From assembly GCF_042242105.1 (NCBI RefSeq), contig NC_092035.1, forward strand, positions 8,087,477 to 8,151,476: a stretch of 64,000 bases of DNA. Direction: 5' to 3'. Position 1 is the first letter of the stretch. Every line of letters begins with the position of its first letter. Positions 9,738 to 20,720 of the stretch are shown in pieces. The notes under the pieces are model-generated. The model ran no database searches, was not told the origin of the DNA, and saw nothing but the letters and a program-made list of their open reading frames with translations. The stretch comes from Pempheris klunzingeri (taxonomy: Eukaryota > Chordata > Actinopteri > Acropomatiformes > Pempheridae). A program made the translations under genes and the position numbers.

Positions 9738-10713
9738 TATAAGATAAGATATTCCTTTATTTATCCCACAATGGGGAAATTTCAAGTCAGCAGCAGTTCT
9801 GATTCACACATACAAGATACAGTTCACACATACAAAGAAAGGGAATAAAAAATATAAAATATATATGTTTACATGTACAGTATATACAAACAATAATGTA
9901 TGGTGAAAGAATGATAGAATGAGGTGAGATAGAAAGGCTATTGCACATGGGGAAAATATAAAATATATAAATATATATGAAATATTGCACTTGTTACTAT
10001 TTTCTTGGTCTTTGGTTTACTGGGAGCAGATTTGGTTGTAAAGTCTGATGGCAGCAGGGAGGAAGGACCTGCGATGCCTTTCTTTGGAGCATCGTGGGTG
10101 ACGAAGCCTGTCACTGATGGAGCTTTCCAGGGCTCTTACAGTCTCATGTAGGGGGTGGGAGACATTGTCCATGATTGATGACAGCTTCGCTACCATCCTC
10201 CTGTCACCCACCACCTCCACAGGATCGAGGCTGCAGCCCAGGACAGAGCTGGCTTTGTCCACCAGTTTGTTCAGTCTCTTCTTCTCTGCTGCCGTGATGC
10301 TGCTGCTCCAGCAGACCACACCGTAGAAGATGGCTGATGCCACCACAGAGTCATAGAAAGTCCTCAGGAGGCCCTCCGCCACTCCGAAAGACCTCAGTCT
10401 ACGCAGCAGGTGGAGTCTGCTTTGGCCTTTCTTGAAGAGTGCCTGAGTATTAACAGTCCAGTCCAGCTTCTTGTTGAGGTGAACACCCAGGTACTTGTAA
10501 GAGTCCACAATCTCTATGTCCGTTCCCTGGATGTTCACCGGAGAGGGAGGGTCTTTGTGCCGACGAAAGTCCACTACCAGCTCTTTGGTTTTTCCGGCAT
10601 TAATCCGGAGGCAGTTCTGCTGGCACCAGTCCACAAAGTTTTTGTTCAGCTCTCTGTACTCCCCCTCGTCTCTGTTGTTGATGAGACCGACGATGGCTGA
10701 GTCGTCAGAGAAT
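9738..10713 (-). mobile_element. 5'-truncated L2/Rex1-like LINE fragment
   Basis: On the minus strand the copy begins inside the RT catalytic motif (FSDDSAIVGLINNRDEGEY at about 10,713) and stays open to 10,017: CLRINAGKTKELVVDFRR, DSYKYLGVHLNKKLDW, GQSRLHLLRRL, ending AIRLYNQICSQ. The 3' UTR closes with 'cattgtgggataaataaaggaatatctta' read on the minus strand. It is absent from copy 1, so it inserted after the duplication or was lost there. Confidence 0.85.
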
Positions 10714-10964
10714 TATTATTATTTCTGTAATTGTAGGCAGATTTCTGATGATGATCACCTTTAGGATCAGAAATAGATCACTCAGTGCTTCCTTAAGCAC
10801 ATTGCATTCAAATGTCAGTGATCACCATTAATGTCCAAGTATTTAGTTACTGAAGTTTAACAGCAAGTTTCTAAATGTATCTCAGCAATGTAAATGTAAA
10901 GAGAATGAAATGAGAGAAAAGTCATCAGTGCAAATATCCACTTTTTTATTTCCTACATCAGATG

Positions 10965-11306
10965 TGTGCAGCCTTGTTCAACATGAAGGTGATACAGCTG
11001 TAACTTCTGATCACTTATTGATTGATTCTTTTCCCTTTCGTGCTTCAGGTGGGCTGGTGTTCACTGCTGAGGAGCTGAGGAAGAGTCTTCAGGTTCGTCC
11101 AAATCCTCCTCACTTTTTATTCATCGGCATCCTGCAGTTCTCCACTTTCCAGCGCTGCTGCTGACTGTAAACACCACTTGTATGAAGTGTAATTGTTGTA
11201 CCATTTTCTCCCTCTTGCAGATGTGCGGACTGAAGCGACAGCACGTTTGAAGAAGAGGAGCGTTCTGCAGCCACTGAGGGAACGTGCTCTGTGCCGAAGC
11301 TCTCAG
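10965..11306 (+). pseudogene. Second and third exon-like blocks, copy 2
   Basis: A 44-nt block (11,049-11,092) between CAG and GT can be read GLVFTAEELRKSLQ. A following 86-nt block (11,221-11,306) has a clear polypyrimidine-CAG acceptor and GTAGGT donor. Continuing in phase gives MCGLKRQHV and a stop, also present in the inverted copy near 20,360. Splice sites and the 44-nt length are conserved between copies; coding status is uncertain. Confidence 0.35.
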
Positions 11307-11470
11307 GTAGGTTTATAATCTAGAAATTAGAAATATAAATTCTTGTTGGAGCTAGTTTGTGATTCCATGATGCGATTAGCATCTTTCACTTTTAAAATGT
11401 TGTGCTTTTTTTGAGATGGTTTTCCCAAACGAAGATGACAAAATCGCCCCGTGATCTTCTTCTAGTGTGA

Positions 11471-11615
11471 CAGGTGTCTGTGGCGCAGTGGGTTAAGTCG
11501 CAGTCAGAAGAGGCACTGAAGATCAGAGGTGCTGGGTTCAATCCCGGTGTGTGGCAAGAGTGCAAAAGAAGGTGTTTTGCGAGGGCTGATTTATTTCCCC
11601 AAGGTGAAGTCAGGT
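11471..11615 (+). mobile_element. tRNA-derived SINE
   Basis: Box A-like 'tggcgcagtgggttaag' and box B-like 'ggttcaatccc' (about 11,535-11,545) mark a tRNA-derived head, followed by a short body. An inverted relative is at 17,315-17,470 in the equivalent place of copy 3. Copy 1 lacks it. Confidence 0.7.
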
Positions 11616-12059
11616 ATGCAGCTCATTTTATTGAAAAAGCACGTTAAAAAAAAAAAAAGCAGCCATTTTGCTCATTATGCACTTTTTACATTTATAGGAA
11701 AAAAATACTTTCAGGCTCCAACCAGGTATTTTTCTACCTGCTTCCAAATTGGCATTTTATTTACCCTTAAACTCACCATTGCTGGGTTCAAAAATTAGCA
11801 CCTTCACATTACATTCAATCCAGGACCAGTAAAATATTCTGGATTGATTCAGGATTCTGCTCCAAAATAAAATGGGGCCAGCTGTGGGTCATTCCTCAGG
11901 CAGGAGGTCATGGAAAGGTGCTATACAAATGCTGACCATAGGTGGATCCACAGCTTTGCCTTTTCGGTGTAGTTAAACCAAGGCAAAAATCACTCAATAG
12001 AAAACAGGAAACAAGATTTAGACAACTTTTTTTTTTTATTTAAAATACAAGACACAGTG

Positions 12060-13430
12060 AAGGTGCTGCTTGGCTCACTGGACATCCAGCAGGAACATGG
12101 AGGCAGATCCTGTCAGAGGAAGACTGAAGAGGAGCTGCTGGTCTACTTTCACCTCAAACCAGTTTCTGACAATTAGCTAGTAACTCTTGCAGCAGCAAAA
12201 AAGTAAACACAACAACTTGCACTTCATTTTACATGTCTTTATTTAGAAATCAGTGCTGTTTGGATCCACGGTTGATTCAGGTTCTCCTGGTGCATCCTGG
12301 GAACACACAAAAAAAAAAACAAGTTTTCTCTTTTGTTGATACATGAAGATGCTGCAGAGGAGTCATGTTGAATGCATTAATACAGTCTGCTACTTTTCCA
12401 CAGGACCTTCTGTTTGGATCCACGGCTGATTCAGGTTCTCCTGCTGCATCCTGGAAGACACAAAAACACCATTACTTTGATCAAAGAGTGACCAGACAGA
12501 AGGTTAAACTTGTTCTCTTCATTTTAAATAAAGTTTAACGTGACAACATCCTGTGTTCATATTTACTGATTCCTCATCTCTTCCCACCAGACACCTGGAT
12601 ACTTTTAGATTCTACCTTTACAAACTAGCACCAATAGAGAGAATTATCTACTGCAAGAATTTACAAATCTTCAATGTTTGTGCTCCAAGTCCAACATTTA
12701 GTGCCATTAACATCAGTTTGATGTGGATGAAAGTTATTAGTTTGCTCTGAGGAGAAAATAAAAGCTCACATTTCCTGTCTAAACACATTAATGTGATGTT
12801 CTAGGTAAAGTTGAGCGTTTTTACCACAAGCTGTTCCTGTCACAGGTTCTTCAGCCCAGACTCAGGACATGCCACCTGCAACGGAAGAGGTTTTCACAAT
12901 AAAACTACAGCTCTTTACCAAAGTAAAAAGGAAATAAATGACATTATAGATGAAGTTCACCTGCAAACACAGACGAAATGTGATGAAGCTGCACCTGATC
13001 TCAGCCACAATAAACCACCAATTTGATGCTTAGCTTTTGGTCTTTAAACTAATTTAATCCGTTCCAAACAGGCCACATGCTAATGCTACATGCTAACACT
13101 AGCCAGCATGTTAGCCACTGATTAGCCACAAGGTGAAACTGATCAGTGATTATTGACCCTGCAGTCCGGTCATTAGCAGCAAACTCACTGCAGATGCTCA
13201 CCAATTAAACAGGACTATAATGAACGTGACACTGAGCCTGAGCTTTAACTCTCCTGCTGCTGCAGCTGCTGAGTTACAGAAAACAGCTGAGAGGCCTGAC
13301 GAGGAACTTCTAGATGTTCTAGTGCAAACACAGAACATTAGAACCATCAGTGTTTATTACAACAGTAATCTGGTACTTTGGTTCTCAAACAGGTTCATCG
13401 GCCACAATGAAACCACCAATATAGAAAAAT
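12060..13430 (-). pseudogene. Minus-strand exon blocks, copy 2
   Basis: These are the same chain as at 2,180-3,590 with the same defects (CTG TGA stop in the VACPESGLKNL block, two tandem DAxGEPES exons, stops in the first block). They therefore decayed before the tandem duplication. Confidence 0.4.
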
Positions 13431-14304
13431 GTATCAGCTGTGCACCTTAGCATGGTTAGCTAATTAGCTAGCTACTGAACACCCATTTGTTTGCATACCA
13501 AAACCAACTCCGTGATGTTTTCTTCCTCTGGACCTCCGAAGGACTGCATGAAGCACAAAACGAGCCCAAGCAAAGCGTCCCGGTGTTTGCAGCAGAAGGA
13601 GAAGAGCCGACTGGCGCCGGGTGAGTCAAACCTTCAGACTTTTATAGTGATGGACACACCATGCGGCAAATCACGTGGGAGGACACATTAGGATCATACC
13701 ATTATGTAGTAGGGGAGACGCTCTGAAGACAGGAAGTGAGGTGGTACCGTCCAGGTACAGAGGACATAGTGATGGCTGATCGAGGCTTTGTTGAAGTTCG
13801 ACACTTAATTGAAAAATGGTTAATTACTCGAGGCTTCAATGACACCGCGCTCCAGTAGGACATCTAGTGGTCAATAAGATGAAGTGCACTGGAGACGTGT
13901 CATTTCTTGGTTCATGGACTGTTTGGGCTTTGATTCTCCATCCTCATTCCTGTTCACTACACTACATGGCTGTATGGTTTCAAGCTGACACAATGAAATA
14001 GAAAATAAGCATGAACTCATGTTGTTGTCTTGTTTGACACGTCTGGTTGCAGGAATGAATGAATGAATGTCTTGTCACTGCAACGGGTTTAATGAAATTG
14101 AAAAGTAGTGGGCTGTAGCTGTATACCTGACATCAAGTCTGAATAGCCCATAGCTGAAAAGATGTAGAATAGTGGGCGTTCAGTAGGCTAGCTGGCAAAT
14201 GTGATCTCATTTCAAATGTTTAATTAGTTTCAGTAAAGTGGGGGTGCTTGTGTAACTGTTTCTGAGTTTTCCTGAAGAGAGAGTCCTCGTCTGCTGCCCC
14301 CTTT

Positions 14305-14540
14305 GTGCCAGTAAACTCCAACACCACAAATCTGCTCCCCCCTGCAGGAGAACTGCAGCACCCAGCTGTGCAGGGACAAGTGGCTCCGACCGCCGGGGTC
14401 AAAGTCACTCTGTTTCACCGGCAAATACAGCAAGAGGTGAAGAGAGTCGGAGGAGTTTCCCCTGAGCTGCTGACCACGCAAGATGGAGATGGTGACACGT
14501 ATGTACAGGTAGGTGCATCTCAAAACATTCAATTCAAAAA
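14305..14540 (+). pseudogene. nfkbiz-like exon A, copy 2
   Basis: Exon A sequence is the same as copy 1 through the GACAC|GTATGT donor (14,498/14,499). The intron then holds only the first ~35 bp of the Tc1-like element (from 14,506), fused to 'tgcagtacgacgggatg', which in copy 1 lies inside the LINE fragment (about 5,728). Copy 2 therefore once carried both insertions and later lost the DNA between them, together with exon B. Confidence 0.65.
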
Positions 14541-15206
14541 TGCAGTACGACGGGATGATGTTAGCAGGCTAAAGAGCACCGCGACGGGTGAGTTAAATGG
14601 GACGAGCTGTGTGGAGGTACAGACTATTTCAAGCTTCCCTCTCTGATGCTGATGCTGCTTCTTTTACGGTTTTCGCTCATTTCTTGAACTCAAAGTCAAG
14701 TGCTATGTATTTAAATCCGTCTCTGTGGCTCTGTACCTGGACTGTACCACCTCACTTCCTGTCTCCCTTCCTACTTTCACATAATGGTATGATCCTACTC
14801 TGTTCTCGCATGTGATTGGCCGCATGGTGGCCCATCACAATAAAAGTCTGAAGATGTGGCTCTCCCGACGCCATTCGGCTCTTCTCTTTCAGCTACAAAG
14901 AATCAGACACTTTGCTTCTGCTTCATAAAGTCTTTGGAGGGCCAGAGGAGGAAAACAGCATGGAGATGAGGAGTTGGCTTTGGTTAATGAGGTCAGTCTG
15001 AGGCTGAATGACCGAACAATCACAAACAAATCAGTGGTCAGTTGTTAGCTAATTAGCTAATGCTAGCTAGCATGTTACTGCTACATTTTACTGCTGCTTG
15101 AGGAGGATATATGCTAATAAGGGCACAACAGTTTCTCTGTGACTTTTGGGTATGTTGGTGGTTTCATTGTGGCTGATGGTTCTGATGTTCTCTGTGTTTG
15201 TCCTAG

Positions 15207-16457
15207 AACCTCCAGAAGTTCCTCATGGATCCTGCAGCTGCTTCAGAGGGAGAAAGAAGACCAGTGAACACAGACACTCTGCTGCAGCAGGAGAGTTAAA
15301 GCTCAGACTCAGTGTCACGTTAATTTAAAGTCCTGTTTAATTAGTAAGAGTGTCTGCGGTGAGTTTGCTGCTAGTGACCGGACTGCAGGGTCAATAATCA
15401 CTGATCAGTTTCACCTTGTGGCTAATCAGTGGCTAACATGCTGGCTAGTGTTAGCATGTAGCATTAGCATGTAGCCTGTTTATATTAATAAATCAGTGGT
15501 TTATTGTGGCTGAGATCAGGGGAACCACAACCAGCAGCTTTGAAGTGAGAAATCACAAACTTAATTGTCACATTTAGTCTGTTTGCAGGTGAACTTCATC
15601 TATAATGTCATTTAGTTCCTTTTTACTTTGGTAAAGAGCTGTAGTTTTATTGTAACTCTCTTCCGTTGCAGGTGGTGTGTCCTGAGTCTGGGCTGAAGAA
15701 CCTGCGACAGGAACAGCTTGTGGTAAAAACTCAACTTTACCTAGAATATCAGATGAATGTGTTTAGACAGGAAATGTGAGCTTTTATTTTCTCATCACAA
15801 AGCAAACCAATCATTTTCAAACTGAACTACTTGTTCCACTTTTCTAATGATGATTTCCAGGTAGAAAACAGTTCTATAATGTTAATGTCACTAAATGTTG
15901 GAATTGGAGCCAATAAACATTGAAGATTTGTGAATTCTTGCAGTAGATAATTCTCTCTTGGTGCTTGTTTGTAAAGGTAGAATCTAAAAGTATCTACTGG
16001 GAAGAGATATCAGTAAATATGAACACAGGCTGTTGTCACGTCAAACTTTATTTAAAATGAAGAGAATTTCCAAATGCACAGATCACAAGTTTAACCTTCT
16101 GTCTGGTCACTCTTTGATAAAACTTGTGCTGTTTTTGTGTTTTCCCAGGATGCAGCAGGAGAACCTGAATCAGCTGTGGATCCAAACAGAACTGTTTGTA
16201 TGAGAGCCTCAGTTTAGCACTGATTTCTACATAAAGACATACAATGAAGTGCAAGTTGTGTTTTGTTACTTTTATGCTGCTGCTCTTTATGGAAAGAGTT
16301 CATAGACAAACTGATTTGAGGTAAAAGTAGAGCAGCAGCTCCTCTGACATGTTTGTATTGGTCTTAATCATTGTCTTCTTCTGTCTCTCAGGATCTGCCT
16401 CCATGTTCCTGCTGGATGTCCAGTGAGCCAAGCAGCACCTTCACTTTTCTTAAATAA
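15207..16457 (+). pseudogene. Uncharacterised spliced gene-like exon chain with poly(A) signal
   Basis: Four exon-like blocks have AG acceptors. Exon a starts at 15,207 (NLQKFLMDPAAASEGERR...) but has a stop at 15,297. Exon b 15,672-15,722 (VVCPESGLKNLRQEQLV) has a GTAAAA donor. Exon c 16,149-16,193 (DAAGEPESAVDPNRT) has a weak GTTTGT donor. Exon d 16,392-16,457 (DLPPCSCWMSSEPSSTFTFLK) ends in a TAA overlapping an AATAAA (16,453-16,458). Exons b-d are 51, 45 and 66 nt, all phase 0, and join in one frame. An upstream exon-1 block (14,933-14,991) ends ...ELALVNE in phase 0 but lacks an ATG. I do not recognise the product. It could be a small gene, a decayed copy of one, or fortuitous. Confidence 0.4.
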
Positions 16458-16718
16458 AAAGAGGTTTTGTCTACATATTGTTTCCTATGTCTTTGATATT
16501 GTGAGTGATTTTGCATTGGCTTAACTGCTGAAAAGGCAAAGCTGTGGATCCAATATTTGTGTAGTGCCTTTTACATGACCTCATTCACACTGATGTAATT
16601 TTGGAGCAGAATCCTGTGTTTTACTGGTCATGGATTCAGTTTAATTGATCATTTGTGAACCCTACTTTAGGACTGTAAGCAGGTAGAAAACACTAATATT
16701 TTCTTCTGCGTCCCAAAT

Positions 16719-17230
16719 AGGCCACTTTGCCAACATTTTTTTTTCTGCAATTTTGTACTGGATTTAGAGGCAAAACACTTAGTAAATTTTTTTTATTCCC
16801 CTACTCAATAGAAGCAGTTAAATACTGAACCTCCTAGTCACTTTGGAAGAAAATACTTAGCCAACATTTTTTTTTTCCTGCAACTTTGTAATGGATTTAG
16901 AGGCAAAAAACACTTAGTAATATTTTTTTTATTCTCCCTGCCACAATAGAAGCAGTTAAATATTTAGCCAAAACAATTTTTTTCCTTCTCTCTTACAATA
17001 GAAAATACTTTTTTTAAATTTTTAGGGAGTTAATTTGTTAACCCTCTTTTTCCCCCTCTAAATCAAGTGCACAATAGCTGCCACTTTGGAAGAAAATACT
17101 TAGCAATTTTACTCTGGATTTAGAGGCAAAAAACACTTAGTATATTTTTTTTTCTTCTCTCTTACAATAGAAAATACTTTTTTTTTAATTTTTCCCCCTC
17201 TTTAGATGAACTCCCTAAAAACGAGGGAAA
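16719..17230. repeat. AT-rich imperfect tandem repeat
   Basis: Three or more diverged copies of a block with T-runs and 'ggatttagaggcaaaa..cacttagta' occur (near 16,750, 16,885 and 17,115). Each is preceded by 'ttggaagaaaatacttag' or similar. It is specific to copy 3. Confidence 0.6.
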
Positions 17231-17314
17231 TCCCCGCCTAAAAATTTTTCTAAGTGTTTTTTGGGGTTTTCAAATAAAAAAGCTGCATAACCCTTTACTT
17301 GAGCCTTTGGAAAG

Positions 17315-17470
17315 GCCGGGGAGATAGACCGCCCCCCCCAGTCTTGCCCTCGCAAGTCCCTTCTCGTACGCGACAGGCACTCATGCCGACAGCGGGGATC
17401 GAACCTGGCACCTCTGATTCTTCAGTGCCTTGTATGGCAGCGACTTATCCCACCGCACCACAAGCCCTGT
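17315..17470 (-). mobile_element. tRNA-derived SINE (inverted relative of 11,471)
   Basis: On the minus strand it has the box A-like 'ggtgcggtgggataag' region and box B-like 'ggttcgatcc' (complement at about 17,397-17,406). It sits at the same relative place as the copy 2 SINE. Confidence 0.65.
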
Positions 17471-17934
17471 CGCACTAGAAGAAGTGCTCAGGTTGTATTT
17501 GACATCTTCATTTGGGAAAACCAGCTGAAAAAAAAGAGGGCACAACACTTTAGAGGTGAAAGATGTTAATCAGGTCATGGAATCACAAGTTAGCTCCAAC
17601 AATACTTTATATTTTTAATTTATATATTATAAATATATCAACTCGTACAAAGACTGAAAAATAGCTCACCTGTACGCAGCACTTTGTTCTGCACTAACTA
17701 CAGTCAAACTCTACTAATTAACTAGAGAAATTGCAATTCCTGAAGAAATTGCAGTGTAAATGCTGCTGCTGCTGCTGCTGGTCTGGTGGCTCAAACGTCA
17801 CTAATGAGCTGCTGCTCATCCGCTGTCACTCTGCTCACATGCAGCTCTTTTCATGGAGATTTGTGCTGCGACACCTGCGAGGAAGAAGAAGAATAAATAA
17901 ATAAATCAGATAACAGTTACTAATGGCGCTTTTC

Positions 17935-18407
17935 CACTAGTACCTACTTGACTCGACCTTTTTGGTTTTCCACTAGACATAGTATCTGGTACCAGATACT
18001 ATGTACTATGTACTCAGTTCCAGTCGAGCCCAAAATGTGACGTCGACAGCCAGGGAGTGACGCCACTGGATGAGTCATGAGAGCGACTCGTTCACAAGAA
18101 TCAAACCCGCTGTTTTTAAAACGCTGGAAACAGACGGGGCGTTTTTATTATTTCTGGGAACGAGGTAAACAGCTACACGCAAACCAAACACTCAATGTCC
18201 TTTGTTGTGTTTGTGCTGTATACAAATTACCACCGGAGTTTCAGGCTGCCTTGCTATGACGACCCCGCCCACTTTGACGTGGTACGCTACTGTAATGGAA
18301 AACCAACCAACCAACCAACCAACCAACCAACCAACCAACCAACCAACCAACCAACCAACCAACCAACCGAGGCGAGTCCAGCTAAAACCGTGTAATGGAA
18401 AAGCGCC
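17935..18407. mobile_element. Short inverted-repeat element (MITE), with expanded microsatellite
   Basis: The ends are inverted (ggcgcttttccactag... / ...taatggaaaagcgcc). Internally there is 'tggtaccagatactatgt', a 'gtgacgtcgacagccagggagtgacg' segment and the closing 'ctactgtaatgg'. A second, shorter copy lies at 50,980-51,281. It has no coding capacity; the superfamily is not determinable from the ends alone. Confidence 0.75.
18301..18368 (+). repeat. (AACC)17 microsatellite
   Basis: Seventeen perfect tetranucleotide units lie inside the MITE, at the place where the MITE copy near 51,225 has only 'ccaaccaaacc'. The array keeps several reading frames open, which explains the spurious Asn-Gln-Pro-Thr repeat ORFs here. 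Confidence 0.95.
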
Positions 18408-18524
18408 AAAACAATTGTGCTTCTTTCCCAACACGTACTGGCGGGAAAGGAGGGACAATGTCCCAGCCGGGGTTCAGACCTCTCTCCTCCAAAATGAACT
18501 CAGAAGTCTACAGAAACATTTTGA

Positions 18525-18880
18525 CTGCCAATTTAAAGAAAGATGCAACCAAACTGATTGGGAGATCCTTCATAGTGCAGCAAGAGAATAACTGAAAACG
18601 CACTGCAAAAACAACAAAGGAGTTCATCAGGGGCAAGAAGTGGAAGGTTTTAGACTGGCCAAGTCAATCTCCAGACTTAAACCCTATAGAGCATGCATTT
18701 TACCTGCTAAAGAGCAGACTGAAGGGAGAAACCTACCAAAACAAACCACAACGAAAGAGGCTGCAGTGAAAGCCTGGAAAAGCATCACAAAAGTTTGCAA
18801 AAGAATGCAAAGGTTTGGTGATGTCAGTGGGTCACAGGTTTGATTCAGTTATTGCAAGAAAAGGATTTGCAGCTAAATAC
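18525..18880 (+). mobile_element. Tc1-type transposase fragment
   Basis: One frame reads [13 protein letters not shown], then [20 protein letters not shown], the region around the catalytic Glu of a Tc1 transposase distinct from those at 4,663 and 21,282. It is preceded by a frameshifted NLKKDATKLIGRSFIVQQ region. No intact ends were found. Confidence 0.65.
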
Positions 18881-19029
18881 TAGAAAAATTGCAATTCCTG
18901 AAGAAATTGCAGTGTGAATGCTGCCACGCTGCCTTACTGAGGCCATGCTGCTCTGCTGGCACTCTGCTCACATGCAGCTCTTTTCATTGGGATTATCAGC
19001 TGTGACACACCTGTGAAAATCCTAACTGT

Positions 19030-20320
19030 CGCAGCTTTAATGTGTAGAGAGAAGAGGGTCTGCTGGACACGTACATGTAATTTAAGGTCTCTATCTTGTG
19101 AAATAAGAGCTCTGGAGCACTTAGAAAACTATGTCTGTCTCTCCCTCCCTCCTCAGCTTTGAGCTCTCACTTAACATGGCAGTCAATGAGTCAATCGGTC
19201 GGCGCTCCAAAGCTCATAGCGGGAGCTGCGTACGCTTCTGTGCAGTGTGAGCCACATCGCTGCGTCCGCAAGGATTTTTCCTACGTTTTGATGCATAAAT
19301 TGCGACTGTGGGTGAAACGGTTCGGCCTTGAGAGAGTTAAAGACAAAAGTTTCAGGCGATTTTTCCACTCCTCTCCGCGCCACATACGCTCATTATTAAA
19401 TGTGAGGAGGAGGGAGAACGGCATAAAACTAAAACTGTGATATCGTCAAAACTGTCAGATATCAAAAAAGCTTTAAATTAGGCGGAAACAGCTGTGACCT
19501 ACTTAAAAGTTTCTAGCTGAAAGTATGAGGAAGCTATAAGCTTTCTAAGTGGAGGAAGTTGAAGAAAATTTGAAAATTCCCCCAAAAAGTTACATTTTAA
19601 AGAAAAGTTTAAATAGTTTAAAAAGTTTAAAAGGTAGAATTGTGAAAAGTCATAGCACTGACGAGCTGAACAGTTTGATGTTGGAACGGTGTCTGTAGCT
19701 CAAAGTGTGAAGCAGTTGAAACGCTGCGAGGAAGAAATCAGAATAATAAAGAAACAGTTTGTTATCCTGTTCATCACTTTAATCTATTTGAAGTCTGTTC
19801 CAATACTTTTGCTCAGCTAAAAATTTGGTGTTCCGTTACAAATAATGCTATATTCCAAGTTGTGTATCAGATCTGGATGTAAATACCTGGAAATAAAAGC
19901 TGAAATATTGATCTCGTCTCCTAAATAGGCACCTTGTTCTGCACGTCATCAGTTTCACATTCAAACTCCAGCTGGAGGACACGGTGCTCTCCTCATCCAC
20001 TCTCATGGGAATGTGCTTGAGGTGTCGGGGTACTATGGACATCCAACCGGCTGCTGCTGCTGCTGCTGCTCTACAAGGCGTGAACCATGGCGCTGCTCCA
20101 CTGACGGCTTTTCAGCTTTAAAACACACAACACAGCTGATGGGGAGAGGGTCCAGGCAGCAAGCGCACTCAGGAAATAAACTACACAACCATTTGAGCCA
20201 TTCAGTCTTTTTCTTAAGCAAGAAATCAATACGTTGAAAATATCCTGCGTGTTTTCAATGTTCCATCTGCATTTAACAGAGCTGCTGGTAACACTGAGAA
20301 CAAATCTCCTACCTGAGAGC
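19030..20320. other. Unassigned sequence
   Basis: No supported gene. It contains a CAG-type short run (CTGCTG around 20,050) and the possible end of a Tc1 element near 19,800-19,850 ('ccaatacttttgctcag'). Short open frames here look like chance. Confidence 0.4.
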
Positions 20321-20324
20321 TTCA

Positions 20325-20720
20325 GCACAGAGCACATGTTCCCTCAGTGGCTGCAGAACGCTCCTCTTCTTCAAACGTGTTGTCGCTTCAGTCCGCACAT
20401 CTGCAAGAGGGAGAAAATCGTACAACAATTACATTTTATACAAGTTGTGTTTACAGTCAGCAGTCAGATGAATAAAAAGTGAGGAGGATTTGGACGAACC
20501 TGAAGACTCTTCCTCGGCTCCTCAGCAGTGAACACCAGCCAACCTGAAGCACGAAAGGAAAAAGAATCAATCAATAAGTGATCAGAAGTTAGAGCTGTAT
20601 CACCTTCATGTTGAACAAGGCTGCACACATTTGATGTATGAAATAAAAAAGTGGATATTTGCACTGATGACTTTTCTCTCATTTCCTTCCCTTTTCATTT
20701 ACATTGTTGAGATACATTTT
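20325..20720 (-). repeat. Inverted partial copy of the composite unit
   Basis: This is the reverse complement of about 10,880-11,306. It holds the 44-nt exon-like block (20,500-20,543, read ...VFTAEEPRKSLQ) and the third block with its acceptor, including MCGLKRQ and the same stop. The intervals between blocks match copy 2. Confidence 0.7.

Larger units (their letters stand above)
9035..14740 (+). repeat. Multi-copy composite unit, copy 2
   Basis: This is the direct duplicate of copy 1. It has the exon-like ATG block (9,230-9,310), the second and third exon-like blocks (11,049-11,092; 11,221-11,306), minus-strand exon blocks (about 12,060-13,430), the plus exon block (13,515-13,620) and an nfkbiz-like exon (14,305-14,498). 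Compared with copy 1 it has gained a LINE (9,738-10,713) and a tRNA-type SINE (11,471-11,615). It has lost most of the Tc1-like/LINE insert downstream. Confidence 0.75.
14740..17650 (-). repeat. Multi-copy composite unit, copy 3 (mostly inverted)
   Basis: Most blocks of copies 1/2 recur here as reverse complement in reverse order. 14,740-14,930 corresponds to about 3,680-3,900, 15,170-15,490 to 3,216-3,590, 15,600-16,020 to 2,700-3,130, 16,300-16,450 to 2,180-2,330, and 17,500-17,660 to 11,330-11,450. An exon-1-like block at 14,933-14,991 is on the plus strand, so here it points the same way as the downstream exon chain. The copy is more diverged than copies 1 and 2 are from each other. Confidence 0.65.
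17706..19020 (+). repeat. Direct repeat pair flanking MITE and Tc1 piece
   Basis: Blocks at about 17,720-17,880 and 18,880-19,020 share 'aaattgcaattcctgaagaaattgcagtgt' and 'cactctgctcacatgcagctcttttcat'. Between them lie a short inverted-repeat element and a Tc1 transposase fragment. Confidence 0.6.

Noticed and set aside
18195..18591. ORFs with Asn-Gln-Pro-Thr or Gly-Trp-Leu-Val repeats
   Set aside because: They are translations of the (AACC)17 microsatellite in different frames.
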